DNA of 64,000 nt from Streptomyces colonosanans (GCF_001866645.1 NZ_MLYP01000004.1:1-64000); one strand, 5' to 3'; counted from the first letter of the stretch, positions 54,683-62,983 are shown. Translations and numbers: made by a program. The notes: generated from the sequence alone by a model not told the origin.

Positions 54683-55315
54683 ATGAGCACACCGAGTACC
54701 GGGCTGCCGCCGGGGGCTGCGGCGCCCGCCCGTAAGGGAAGCACGGGGGAGATCCGGCCGCCCGTGCAGCGCACGGACAGCTGCCTGCCTGCGGACCCTC
54801 CCCCGAGCTCTTCGAGCAGGGGGTGCGTCCAGGGGCACGACCTGTCCGCACTGCGGCTGGACGAGCTGCGCGCGCTGCGCCGGGACGCCCAGCGGGACGA
54901 GACGGACCTCAGCTATGTGCGGCGGCTGCTCCAGGGGCGTATCGACATTCTGCGGGCCGAGCTGGCCAGGCGCGGGGGCCGGGCCAGCTCGCAGGGGGTC
55001 ATGGAGCGGCTCGCGGAGATCCTTGAGGACGCTCCCGCCCGGCAGCCCTCCTCGGCCCGCCATGTGACGGTCGGCACACCGCACGGTGAGGAGTACCGGC
55101 GGCTGGCGGCGGACATGCTCGCCGAGGTCGAGCTGTCGGACCTGGAGGCGCGCACGGACGACGAGCTGGGCGCGGGCATGGGCCGCCTCGTGCGGTACGA
55201 GCAGCAGGTCTCGGGGCGGCGGCAGCGACTGCAGCGCACGGCGGACGAATGCAGTTCCGAAATCGCGCGCAGGTACCGTGAAGGAGAAGCACAAGTAGAC
55301 GACCTGCTCATGTGA
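54683..55315 (+). CDS. rsiG: RsiG, c-di-GMP-dependent anti-sigma factor for WhiG
   Basis: A 210-residue protein of two long helices. Both copies of the RsiG c-di-GMP motif E-x3-S-x2-R-x3-Q-x3-D are exact: E73, S77, R80, Q84, D88 and E173, S177, R180, Q184, D188. RsiG bound to c-di-GMP holds sigma-WhiG and blocks sporulation. The N-terminal 55 residues are unstructured. Residues 38-47 (DPPPSSSSRG) are encoded by a copy of the dispersed palindromic repeat (54796-54823). AAGAGG precedes ATG 54683. Confidence 0.95.
   Translation: MSTPSTGLPPGAAAPARKGSTGEIRPPVQRTDSCLPADPPPSSSSRGCVQGHDLSALRLDELRALRRDAQRDETDLSYVRRLLQGRIDILRAELARRGGRASSQGVMERLAEILEDAPARQPSSARHVTVGTPHGEEYRRLAADMLAEVELSDLEARTDDELGAGMGRLVRYEQQVSGRRQRLQRTADECSSEIARRYREGEAQVDDLLM
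54796..54823 (-). repeat. REP-like palindrome inside rsiG
   Basis: CCCCCTGCTCGAAGAGCTCG followed by GGGGGAGGG (minus strand) is the same unit as at 56736-56769 and 56826-56860. It is in frame within rsiG. Confidence 0.75.
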
Positions 55316-55509
55316 CAGCGGCGGGCCCTGGCGAATCCGGGGCCCGCGAGCATGCACGGCGGCCCCGGAACCCGGCGGCAGCGGCGGCCCGGGACCCCGG
55401 GTATCGCGGCGGCCGGGGAGGGGCCGTATGCGGTGCCGTGCCCGGTGGACCCCCTCCGGGCGGAGAGGCGCCGGGGCGGGTCCCCCGTCGATCCCGAAGG
55501 CCGCCGCCC
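55316..55509 (+). other. Gap between rsiG and the asparaginase gene
   Basis: 194 bp, GC-rich, with no gene and no clear promoter. The plus-strand frame of the asparaginase gene is open to 55312 but the upstream residues do not resemble protein. Confidence 0.5.
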
Positions 55510-56493
55510 ATGTCCACCGCTGTCCAGATCACCACCCCGCCCGCCCCGTCTTCCGTGCCCCCGGTGCTCGCCGAGGTGGTGCGGTCCGGGTTCGTCGAAG
55601 GGCGACACCGGGGAAGTCTCGTCCTGCTGGCCGCCGACGGGCGCGTGGAACTGGCGCTCGGGGACGCGACGGCGCCGGTCTTCCCGCGCTCGTCCAACAA
55701 GCCGATGCAGGCGGCCGGCGTGCTGCGGGCGGGCCTGGAGCTGACCGGGGAGCGGCTGGCGATCGCGGCCGCGAGCCACTCGGGCGAGGCGTTCCACCGG
55801 GACCTGGTGCACACGATGCTCCTGGAATACGGCCTGAGCGCGCAGCGGCTCCAGTGCCCGCCGGACCTGCCGCTGGACCCGGCGGAGGCCGAGGCCTACC
55901 TGGCGTCGGGCGCCGTGCGCGAGCGGGTCACCATGAACTGCTCCGGCAAGCACACGGCGATGCTGGCGGCGTGCGCGCTGCGCGGCTGGCCGCTGGACTC
56001 CTACCTCGACCCCGCGCACCCGCTGCAGCGGCTGATCCATTCGGTGGTGGAGGAGGCCGCCGGTGAGCCGGTGGCGGCGGTCGGCACGGACGGCTGCGGG
56101 GCCCCGCTGATGGCGATCAGCCTCACCGGTCTGGCCCGCGCCTTCCGCTCCTTCGTCCTGGCGGCGCCGGGCACGGCGGAACGCCGCGTGGCCGACGCGA
56201 TGCGCGCGCACCCGGAGTACGTGGCGGGCACGCGCCGCCCCGACACCTGGTTGATGCGCGAGATCCCCGGCGTCCTGTCGAAGATGGGCGCGGAGGCGGT
56301 CCAGGCGGTGGCCCTCCCGGACGGCCGGGCCCTGGCCTTCAAGGTGGACGACGGCGCGGGCCGGGCGCTCGGCCCGATTCTGTCCCGGGCCCTGACCCTG
56401 CTGGGAGTCGAGGCCCCGGTGGTGGACCGGATCGGGAAGGCGCCGCTCCTGGGCGGGGGCCTCGAGGTGGGGGAGATACGGGCGGTGTTCTAG
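55510..56493 (+). CDS. Asparaginase (type II-like, thermolabile family)
   Basis: A 327-residue protein of the asparaginase II superfamily seen in actinobacteria: VLAEVVRSGFVEGRHRGSLVLL at the N-terminus, FPRSSNKPMQA, SHSGEAFH, MNCSGKHTAML, GTDGCGAP and LMREIPGVLSKMGAE. It would hydrolyse L-asparagine to aspartate and ammonia. ATG 55510 has GAAGG nine bases upstream. The stop codon abuts a long near-palindrome. Confidence 0.9.
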   Translation: MSTAVQITTPPAPSSVPPVLAEVVRSGFVEGRHRGSLVLLAADGRVELALGDATAPVFPRSSNKPMQAAGVLRAGLELTGERLAIAAASHSGEAFHRDLVHTMLLEYGLSAQRLQCPPDLPLDPAEAEAYLASGAVRERVTMNCSGKHTAMLAACALRGWPLDSYLDPAHPLQRLIHSVVEEAAGEPVAAVGTDGCGAPLMAISLTGLARAFRSFVLAAPGTAERRVADAMRAHPEYVAGTRRPDTWLMREIPGVLSKMGAEAVQAVALPDGRALAFKVDDGAGRALGPILSRALTLLGVEAPVVDRIGKAPLLGGGLEVGEIRAVF

Positions 56494-56671
56494 GGCCTGT
56501 TCTGCGTTCCCTGTCGTCCGCGCGGAGCGCGGGCGCAGCGGCGTTCGGTGCGTGCGCTCGGCGTGCGGTGTCGCAGGTCATGTGGCGGAGCCACCTGTCC
56601 TGCGGAGCCGAGAGCTTGGGGGAGTGCGTGCCGGGCGTCGGGGCGCCGACAGGGGACTCAGAACAGGCCCT
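56492..56671. repeat. 180-bp near-palindrome after the asparaginase gene
   Basis: Terminal inverted repeats of 24 bp with two mismatches (56492-56515 AGGGCCTGTTCTG..CCCTGTC and 56648-56671), and a central hairpin GTGGC-GGA-GCCAC (56582-56594). It begins inside the stop codon (TAG 56491-56493). The architecture matches the element at 1491-1654. Confidence 0.65.
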
Positions 56672-56860
56672 GGTGCCCGGCAGGCAACGTTCGCCCGTCA
56701 AGGAGCGGCGTCGTGGGGGCACCTCCCGCTCTGAGGGTCCCCCCTGCTCGAAGAGCTTGGGGGAGTGCCGGACGGAAGCCCTCGTACTGGACGTACTTGG
56801 GTTTTCGGCCGGTGCGGCGAGTGGGGGTCCCCCTGCTCGAAGAGCCTGGGGGAGCGTGCC
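56610..56860 (+). repeat. REP-like palindrome family, two copies and one half copy
   Basis: Unit GGTCCCCCnTGCTCGAAGAG then CYTGGGGGAG-N-GTGCC. Full copies are at 56736-56769 and 56826-56860, and a right half at 56610-56640. The core folds as CCCCC-TGCTC-GAA-GAGC-TT-GGGGG. A further copy is in rsiG. Confidence 0.8.
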
Positions 56861-56946
56861 GGGCGTCGCGACGAGGCGAACGTCGCCTGGTGGGGCACTA
56901 GGCCTTCCGGGCATCGTGACGGGGCGAACGTCGCCTGGTGGGGCAC
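56673..56946 (+). repeat. 24-bp repeats, two direct and one inverted copy
   Basis: GGCGAACGTCGCCTGGTGGG followed by GCAC at 56875-56898 and 56923-56946 (48 bp apart), and a related inverted copy at 56673-56696. With the two other repeat types, they fill the gap 56494-57019, which holds no gene. Confidence 0.75.
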
Positions 56947-57019
56947 CGGCCTGCCGCATACCCCACCGGGCCGCGTAAATTCCGCGACACTCCCGCCGCC
57001 GTACGCCTAGCGTGGCCTC

Positions 57020-58279
57020 ATGAGCCGCCGCCTCGAGAACATCGACGTACGCCCCGTCACCGAGGGCGAGATCTCCGACTGGACCCGCGCCCTCAACACC
57101 GGATTTCTGCGCCCGCCGTACGTCACCGAGGCCGAAGTCGCCGACCGGGGCACCTACATCGTCCCCTCCCGCACCCTCGGCGCCTTCGACGACGGCCGCT
57201 GTGTGGCCACCTTCCGCTCCTTCGCCCAGGAGCTCACCGCCGTCGGCGGACGACCCGTCCCCGCCGACGCGATCAGCAACGTCACGGTCACTGCCACCCA
57301 CCGCCGCCGGGGCCTGCTCACTCGTATGATGGCGCTCGACCTCGCCGCCGCGAAGGAGCGCGGTGACGTCGTCGCGACGCTCATCGCCGCCGAGTACCCC
57401 ATCTACGGCCGCTACGGCTTCGGTCCGGCCGCCCACACCGCCGAGTGGACCATCGACGTCCCCCGCACCGGCCTCGACCGCCACCGCCCCGTCCCGGACG
57501 ACGGCGGCCGTATCGACCTCGTCGACGGCGCCGAGGTCCGCAAGCTGGGTCCCGAACTGCACGAACGCCTCCGCCGCGCGCAACCCGGCGCCATCGACCG
57601 CGACGACCGCTGGTGGCAGGTGAACACGGGGGAGATCCGCCCGGCCGGCGTGCCCTGGACCGAACCCTTCTACGCCGTCCACCGCTCCGCCTCCGGCAGG
57701 GTCGAGGGGCTTGCCGCCTATGTGTGCGACGACCACTGGGGTGACGACAAGCGGCCTCTGAACACGGCGACCGTCAAGGGCCTGATCACCACGAGCCCGG
57801 CCGCCGAGCGCGCCCTGTGGCACTACCTCTGCTCCATCGACTGGATCACCACGGTGAAGTCGGGCCGCCGCGCCCCGGACGACCTGCTGCCGCACCTCCT
57901 GCCCGACCCGCGCGCGGCCCGCCTCACCACGTACGCGGACTGGCTGTGGGTGCGCATCCTGGATGTCGTCAAGGCCTTGGAGGCTCGGACGTACGCGGCA
58001 ACCGGCACGCTCGTGCTGGAGGTGGTGGACGAGTCGGGGCTCACCGGTGGCCGCTACCTGCTGGAGGCCGGACCGGACGGGGCGCAGTGCGCGCCGACCG
58101 ACCGGGACGCCCAGCTGGCCCTGTCCGCGGCCGAGTTGGCGACCCTGTGGCTGGGCGACGAGTCCGCTGTGCGGCTTGCGGCGCTCGGACGGGTGCGGGA
58201 ACAGCAAGAGGGCGCCGCCTCCGTCGCCGACGCCCTGCTGCGTACGTCCAGGCGACCGTGGTGCCCGGACATGTTCTGA
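57020..58279 (+). CDS. Eis-like GNAT acetyltransferase
   Basis: A 419-residue protein with the Eis layout: N-terminal GNAT domain with acetyl-CoA loop ([17 protein letters not shown], about 91-107) and YGRYGFGPA, a middle second GNAT-like fold and an SCP2-like C-terminal domain that ends in WCPDMF, whose terminal carboxylate is catalytic in Eis. Eis proteins acetylate many amines, including aminoglycosides. The natural substrate here is unknown. Confidence 0.9.
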   Translation: MSRRLENIDVRPVTEGEISDWTRALNTGFLRPPYVTEAEVADRGTYIVPSRTLGAFDDGRCVATFRSFAQELTAVGGRPVPADAISNVTVTATHRRRGLLTRMMALDLAAAKERGDVVATLIAAEYPIYGRYGFGPAAHTAEWTIDVPRTGLDRHRPVPDDGGRIDLVDGAEVRKLGPELHERLRRAQPGAIDRDDRWWQVNTGEIRPAGVPWTEPFYAVHRSASGRVEGLAAYVCDDHWGDDKRPLNTATVKGLITTSPAAERALWHYLCSIDWITTVKSGRRAPDDLLPHLLPDPRAARLTTYADWLWVRILDVVKALEARTYAATGTLVLEVVDESGLTGGRYLLEAGPDGAQCAPTDRDAQLALSAAELATLWLGDESAVRLAALGRVREQQEGAASVADALLRTSRRPWCPDMF

Positions 58280-59003
58280 GGCCCGCGGGCCCTTGGGTGG
58301 CGCTCCTTCCGCGCGGGTGAGTGGCTGTTGTGCTGTTCATCCGTAGCGATTCAGTTGTGGTTGCGGTGGTGCGCTGGGACATGGACCGACCGATCGGGCT
58401 CCCGGCTCCCCTCCGGAAGAGAGCCCTGTCGGTTGTACGTCCAGAGTCTGGCCAACCTTCCAAAGGTTTGACCATGTCGTTCAAGACTGCTCAAGTGCGT
58501 TCAACTTGCCGAAGTTGGCGACCAACTTCACTGTACGTATCTCCGCTTCGCGTCGCCTTGTAACCACCCTTCACGGAACTGCCCAAAGATGGCGTGAAGT
58601 TGAAGTTGTCGTGATTACCCGTGGAGACGGGGCGTGCTGCCGCCCACGTATGGAAGGTTCTGCGACGGTCCGTTGCGTGAGATTCCCCCGGGGCGAACGA
58701 ATCCGGCCACGGGCGGCCGACTCCCGCGGATCACGGGGCGGGGTCGGGCCGCCAGTACCGTGAGGGCGGCCGCCTCGGTGAAGCGGCAGGCGGGGCATCG
58801 ACGTTGATGCCGACGGAGGTCACGAGCACCCCGATGACCCCACCCCCGGGCACCGTCGAAAGGCTCCACCAACTCCACCAAGTTGGCATTCAACTCATGA
58901 TTGTCTCGGCGGAGTTGGTCAGCAGCGACAAACAAGTGGCAAACAACTCCCTCCAGATGGACGTAGGTTGTAGCTTTTGGTTGTGGCCCAGGAGAATGCC
59001 GTA
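58280..59003 (+). promoter_or_regulatory. Long upstream region of gntR with CAACT/AGTTG array
   Basis: 724 bp without a gene. It is more AT-rich than the surroundings. It holds AACCTT-CCA-AAGGTT (58453-58467), the alternating run CAACTT-N4-AAGTTG-N5-CAACTT (58501-58527), GAAGTTGAAGTTG (58596-58607), CCAACT-N6-AGTTGG-N4-CAACT (58869-58895), then AGTTG (58913) and CAACT (58944-58948). These are probably operators of the GntR regulator that follows. Confidence 0.65.
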
Positions 59004-59855
59004 GTGAACGGCAGCAGAAAGCTCTCGCCTCAGGAGATCGCCGACGCTCTGCGGGACCGTATCCGCACCGGCGCCCTTAAGACGGGCGACCGCCTGCCGA
59101 CCCAGGCCGAACTCGCTGAGGAGTTCGGAGTGGAGCGGGGCACGGTCCGCCAGGCCTTGCGCGCCCTCCAGGAGGACGGGCTGCTCAGCAACGTCAGCAA
59201 GGGCAGCCCGCCCAGGATCGCCGAACCCCTGCCGGTGAGGGGTGAGCCGCAGCCGACGCTGGTCGGGCTCGCGCCGAGGCTCGCGGAGGCGTTCGCGGCG
59301 CCGCATGTGCGCGTCGACGCGGCCTGTCTGACCGCCGAGACGCTGATGCTGGCGCTCGGCGAACCGGTACGCCTGATCCACGAGGGCAGGATCCGCCCGG
59401 AGTCGATCGACGTCCGCATCCTGCTTCCGTCCGGTGACATCGACCTGGCGTTCCCCGTCCCGGTGGGCGGACGCGGCGAGGACGACCTGGTCCACAAACG
59501 CTGGCTGGACCAGCGCAACGCCCAGGTCCGCGTCCTGCGCCACAACCTCCAGGCCCTGCACGCGTCGCACGGCATCGATGTCGAGGTGACGTTCCGCGCG
59601 CTGCCCTTCACCCCACCGGTGAAGCTGTACCTGCTCAACGGGACGGAAGCCCTGATCGCTTACTACACGCTGACGAAACGCGAGGAGGAGGTGGAGAACC
59701 GGACACTCGAGATGTACGACGCCCTGGGCGCCAAGTCCCTCCTCTTCTCCTTCGAACGCCGCACGGACCGGCGCGACGCGGTGTTCGTGGACCAGTCCCA
59801 GAGGTGGTTCGACGCCCTCTGGGACACCATCACGACGGACCTGACGCTCTCCTAG
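59004..59855 (+). CDS. GntR-family transcriptional regulator
   Basis: A 283-residue regulator: winged helix of the GntR type (KLSPQEIADALRDRIRTG, LPTQAELAEEFGVERGTVRQALRALQEDGLL) and a C-terminal sensor of about 190 residues that does not match the FadR, HutC or MocR patterns clearly. GTG 59004 has AGGAG nine bases upstream. GTG 58983 (leaderless) or TTG 58977 are alternatives. It probably controls itself through the CAACT/AGTTG array. DevA/DevE-type developmental regulators lie in the same area in S. coelicolor, but the identity is not shown. Confidence 0.88.
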   Translation: MNGSRKLSPQEIADALRDRIRTGALKTGDRLPTQAELAEEFGVERGTVRQALRALQEDGLLSNVSKGSPPRIAEPLPVRGEPQPTLVGLAPRLAEAFAAPHVRVDAACLTAETLMLALGEPVRLIHEGRIRPESIDVRILLPSGDIDLAFPVPVGGRGEDDLVHKRWLDQRNAQVRVLRHNLQALHASHGIDVEVTFRALPFTPPVKLYLLNGTEALIAYYTLTKREEEVENRTLEMYDALGAKSLLFSFERRTDRRDAVFVDQSQRWFDALWDTITTDLTLS

Positions 59856-59874
59856 CCGCTCGTGAAGGGACGGC

Positions 59875-60711
59875 TCAATCCAGCAGGGGCACCAACTGCT
59901 CCTCCTCGTAGGTCAGATGCGCCTCCAGTGCGTCGGTGAGACGTTCCACCTCAGTCAGGACGAGAGCGGGGTCGGCGTCCTCGCGCGATATGGCCCGGCG
60001 CAGCTCGTCGAGGAGAGCGGCGATCTGCTCGTGTTCGCGGCGCAGCCGGTCCAGGGCGGGTGCGAGCTCAGGGTGGCGGTCGGCGAGGAACGGGAACATG
60101 ACGGTGTCCTCGCCGGTGTGGTGGTTGCCCAGGCCCTTGCAGAGCGTGAGGCAGTTGACCCGGAGCTGGGCGCCGAGCGTGGAGCTGCCACCAGAGGTCG
60201 CGAACTCCTGGCGGATCAACGCGAGTTCGCGGCGAAAGACGTCGTGCACCCGCTTGATGGCCTCGCCGGGGGAGGACGCGTTGATGTTCGGCGGTCCGGG
60301 CCTGGCGTTCTCGAGGGCCACGACCGGGATGACGCGGTCCGTCTTCGACTGGTACTCGGCCCAGCCCGGATCGGCCTCGACGGCACGGGCGAAGGCGCGG
60401 TCGCGTGCGGCGCGGTCCAGGACGACCGCGGTCGCCTCATAGGTGAACACGCCCGTCTCCACGGTGACCTGGGGATGGGCCACAAGATTGCGGTACCAGT
60501 CCGGGTGCTTGGGGGAGCCGCCGGCCGAGGCGATCACGAGGACGCGGTCGCCGCCGTCGTGGTAGTAGCCGACGGGGGTGGTGTGCGGGGTGCCGGTACG
60601 GGCACCGATGGTGGTGAGGAGGAGCAGCCGCGCGCCTTCGAAGGGGTCGCCCACGCGGCCGTGTTGAGCGCGGAACTCGTCGATGATCTGTTGATTGAAG
60701 GGGTTGGGCAC
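59875..60711 (-). CDS. Fusion of F420-type nitroreductase and hemerythrin domains
   Basis: A 278-residue protein. Residues 1-145 are a deazaflavin (F420)-dependent nitroreductase domain of the Ddn/DUF385 family (GARLLLLTTIGARTGTPHTTPVGYY, HPDWYRNLVAHPQVTVE). Residues 160-278 are a hemerythrin HHE domain with iron ligands in RVHDVF, NHHTGEDTVMFP, LRREHEQI and HLTYEEEQLVP. GTG 60711 has AAGGA eight bases upstream. The fusion may couple F420H2 reduction to O2 or NO chemistry at a diiron site. Confidence 0.88.
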   Translation of the reverse strand: MPNPFNQQIIDEFRAQHGRVGDPFEGARLLLLTTIGARTGTPHTTPVGYYHDGGDRVLVIASAGGSPKHPDWYRNLVAHPQVTVETGVFTYEATAVVLDRAARDRAFARAVEADPGWAEYQSKTDRVIPVVALENARPGPPNINASSPGEAIKRVHDVFRRELALIRQEFATSGGSSTLGAQLRVNCLTLCKGLGNHHTGEDTVMFPFLADRHPELAPALDRLRREHEQIAALLDELRRAISREDADPALVLTEVERLTDALEAHLTYEEEQLVPLLD

Positions 60712-60778
60712 TCTCTGCTTCCTTCTGCTTCGCCTGGTGGAGGAAAACCTCGAAGAACCTGGGGGAAACAGAAGAACC

Positions 60779-60797
60779 GGCGGGCTCCTGGCCCGCC
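60779..60797 (-). terminator. Terminator after the MerR-PP2C gene
   Basis: Read on the minus strand, GGCGGGC-N5-GCCCGCC is followed by GGTTCTTCTGTTTC. It lies between the MerR-PP2C gene and the nitroreductase-hemerythrin gene, both on the minus strand. A partial REP-like sequence (CTCGAAGAACCTGGGGG) is at 60750-60766. Confidence 0.65.
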
Positions 60798-60946
60798 CCC
60801 GCCTCACTCAGAGGCCGGGTACCCGACTCGCTCATGGCCCATGGCCGACCCGGCAGTCATGGGCACAACGGTAGCGGGGCATGCGAAGCCGCGGCAAGGG
60901 CGGACCCACCACCTGCCCCGCTACCGGCCACGGTCGTCGCTTGCTC

Positions 60947-62026
60947 CTACTGCCGGAGCTCCACGACATCGGCGACCACGCAACTGACGTTGTCCGGAGC
61001 TCCGGAGGCATGGGCGAGAGCGACGAGTTCACGGACCGCCTGCTCGGGCTCACCGATCCCCAAGAGCACCCGGTGGATCTTGTCGATGGGCACGACGGTG
61101 GGCAGACCGTCGGAGCAGAGCAGGTACCGATCGTGTTGCCGGGCGTCCTGCAGGCGCATGTCGGCGGTGTCATCGGCGCCTTGACCCAGGCTTCGTATCA
61201 GCAGCGACCGCTGGGGGTGGGAGGCGGCTTCCTCCGGGCTGATACGTCCCTCGTCGACCATCGACTGCACCATCGTGTGGTCGTGCGTGATCTGGAACAG
61301 CTCTCCGTCGCGCAGCAGGTGGACGCGGGAGTCGCCGATGTGGACGAGGGCCAGCTGCGAGCCGGCCCAGAGCATCGCGGTCAGTGTCGTGCCGGCCCCC
61401 TCGGGTGAAGAGCCGGTGTCTGTGACGCCGTACACGGCCCGTTTGGCCTGTTCGACGGCGTCCTCAAGGACGTTGAGGAGGTTGCCCGCCGGGACGCCGG
61501 CCGTCTCGAGGTGCTTGAGCGCGTCGACGGCGGCCGCGCCGGCAGCGGCTCCCGTGCTGCCGTAGCCGTCGGCTACGGCGAGCAGGCGGGAGCCCGCGTA
61601 GACGGTGTCCTGGTTGCTCTCGCGGACCAGGCCGGTGTCGGAGAGTGCGGCGTAACGGATTCCCAGGGGCTTGGCGGTCGGGGACATGGCTGGGTCCTTC
61701 CGGGACAGGTGGTCGATGAGGAAGGCGGCCAGGTCCCGCCGGGCGGCGGTGTCGGCCTCGACCTGTGCCCAGAACGCGCGGACCTCCTGGGCCGCCGGGC
61801 CTGCCTCCAGCGTGCGCACGTGCTGGATGCGGGCCAGCGGCATCCCCAGACGCCGGAGCCAGGCGACCAGTCGGGCCTGGTCCAGCTGTTCCGGGGCGTA
61901 GAGGCGATAGCCGGTCACCGGGTCGACGCGAGCGGGGGGCAGCAGGCCGAGTTCGTCGTAAAGACGCAGTGCCTTCGGCGACAGCCGGGACGCCCTCGCG
62001 AACGCCCCGATGGTCAGCAACCCCAT
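60947..62026 (-). CDS. MerR-family regulator fused to PP2C phosphatase
   Basis: A 359-residue protein. Residues 1-75 are a MerR helix-turn-helix (LTIGAFARASRLSPKALRLY, YRLYAPEQLDQARLVAWLRR). Residues 120-357 are a PP2C Ser/Thr phosphatase with all metal-binding motifs: ESNQDTVY, VADGYG, HIGDSRVHLL, LCSDGL and GAPDNVSCVV. A fused pair would let the phosphorylation state act directly on transcription. GAGGAGGGG precedes ATG 62026. Confidence 0.9.
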   Translation of the reverse strand: MGLLTIGAFARASRLSPKALRLYDELGLLPPARVDPVTGYRLYAPEQLDQARLVAWLRRLGMPLARIQHVRTLEAGPAAQEVRAFWAQVEADTAARRDLAAFLIDHLSRKDPAMSPTAKPLGIRYAALSDTGLVRESNQDTVYAGSRLLAVADGYGSTGAAAGAAAVDALKHLETAGVPAGNLLNVLEDAVEQAKRAVYGVTDTGSSPEGAGTTLTAMLWAGSQLALVHIGDSRVHLLRDGELFQITHDHTMVQSMVDEGRISPEEAASHPQRSLLIRSLGQGADDTADMRLQDARQHDRYLLCSDGLPTVVPIDKIHRVLLGIGEPEQAVRELVALAHASGAPDNVSCVVADVVELRQ

Positions 62027-62183
62027 GCCCGCCCCTCCTCATGCCGGGCACATCGCCCGGCCCCACCGATGCTGTGGCTTCCCCCAAGGTGAAGGTCAAG
62101 CAAGGATTGTGCCCGGCTCGGCGCGCTCGGTTCCCCCGCGCGAGCCGGCCCCCGCCGCGTGGGGGCCACGGGAGGATGAGTGT

Positions 62184-62342
62184 GCGATAGCCGAGGCGCT
62201 GGTAGAGGGCGTTGCTGGTGGGGTTGGACAGGTCCGCGAACAGGGCGACGTCCCTCGCGCCCGCGGCCAGTGCAGCTCGGCTCACCTCTGCCGTCACGGT
62301 GGAGGGCAGCTTGCCGCGCAGTTCCTCCGGGACCCGCTCACT
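62184..62342 (-). pseudogene. C-terminal fragment of a GNAT acetyltransferase
   Basis: Minus-strand translation reads LPSTVTAEVSRAALAAGARD then VALFADLSNPTSNALYQRLG-YR, the C-terminal signature of a GNAT enzyme. An in-frame stop lies just upstream (62343-62345) and after LGYR the match ends. No acetyl-CoA loop is present. This is a gene remnant. The rest of 62027-62488 holds only the operator at 62432-62465. Confidence 0.6.
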
Positions 62343-62431
62343 TCACCGCGCAGATCCAGTGGGGAACCGCAGACATACCGGGAACGGACACTGACTGTCG
62401 CGAGCAGTCACACCGGGGCGATCGAACACAC

Positions 62432-62465
62432 CTAACTTCTGCAAGCAGGTGCTTGCAAAAGTTAG
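62432..62465 (+). promoter_or_regulatory. Operator palindrome of the XRE regulator
   Basis: A two-layer inverted repeat: CTAACTT-n-TGCAAGC, spacer AGGT, GCTTGCA-n-AAGTTAG. It ends 23 bp before the XRE start and is placed for autoregulation. Confidence 0.75.
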
Positions 62466-62488
62466 CATCGGTGCGGCAAGGTGGAGTC

Positions 62489-62983
62489 ATGGCATCGCTC
62501 AATGTCGGCAGTCTCGGTGAGTACCTGCGGGAACAGCGGCGCAGCGCGCAGCTGTCGCTCAGGCAGCTTGCCGATGCCGCCGGGGTGTCCAATCCGTATC
62601 TGAGCCAGATCGAGCGCGGGCTGCGCAAGCCGAGCGCGGAGGTGCTGCAGCAGGTCGCCAAGGCGCTGCGGATCTCCGCCGAGACGCTGTACGTGCGGGC
62701 CGGCATCCTCGACGCCGAACGGGACCGGGAGGAGTGGCGGCGGGAAGGTGCGACGCGCGCCGTGATCCTCGACGATCCCACGCTCACCGAGCGGCAGAAG
62801 CAGGTGCTGCTCCAGATCTACGAGTCTTTCCGCAAGGAGAACGGCTTCGGGATCGCTCGGGCGGGCGTGGCGGACGGGGACGGTCGGGGGACTCAGTACA
62901 CGGATGACGCCCAGGACGCCGCGGCCCCCGGCCCCCACACGGCCGATGGCGGCGACGTCGGTCCGCCGCAGACCGCCGGTTGA
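62489..62983 (+). CDS. XRE-family regulator
   Basis: A 164-residue protein: helix-turn-helix at the N-terminus (LGEYLREQRRSAQLSLRQLA, VSNPYLSQIERGLRKPSAEV), a short dimer segment (LTERQKQVLLQIYESFRKE) and an acidic, disordered tail. AAGGTGGAG precedes ATG 62489. The palindrome upstream indicates autorepression. It is followed by the HbhA-like gene, which may be its target. Confidence 0.92.
   Translation: MASLNVGSLGEYLREQRRSAQLSLRQLADAAGVSNPYLSQIERGLRKPSAEVLQQVAKALRISAETLYVRAGILDAERDREEWRREGATRAVILDDPTLTERQKQVLLQIYESFRKENGFGIARAGVADGDGRGTQYTDDAQDAAAPGPHTADGGDVGPPQTAG

Noticed and set aside
58321..58563. Plus-strand 80-codon frame after the Eis-like gene
   Set aside because: Mixed third positions, no ribosome site and an AT-rich second half indicate regulatory DNA.
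58804..59004. Plus-strand 66-codon frame before the GntR gene
   Set aside because: It crosses the CAACT/AGTTG array, has poor codon use and ends inside the GntR start region.
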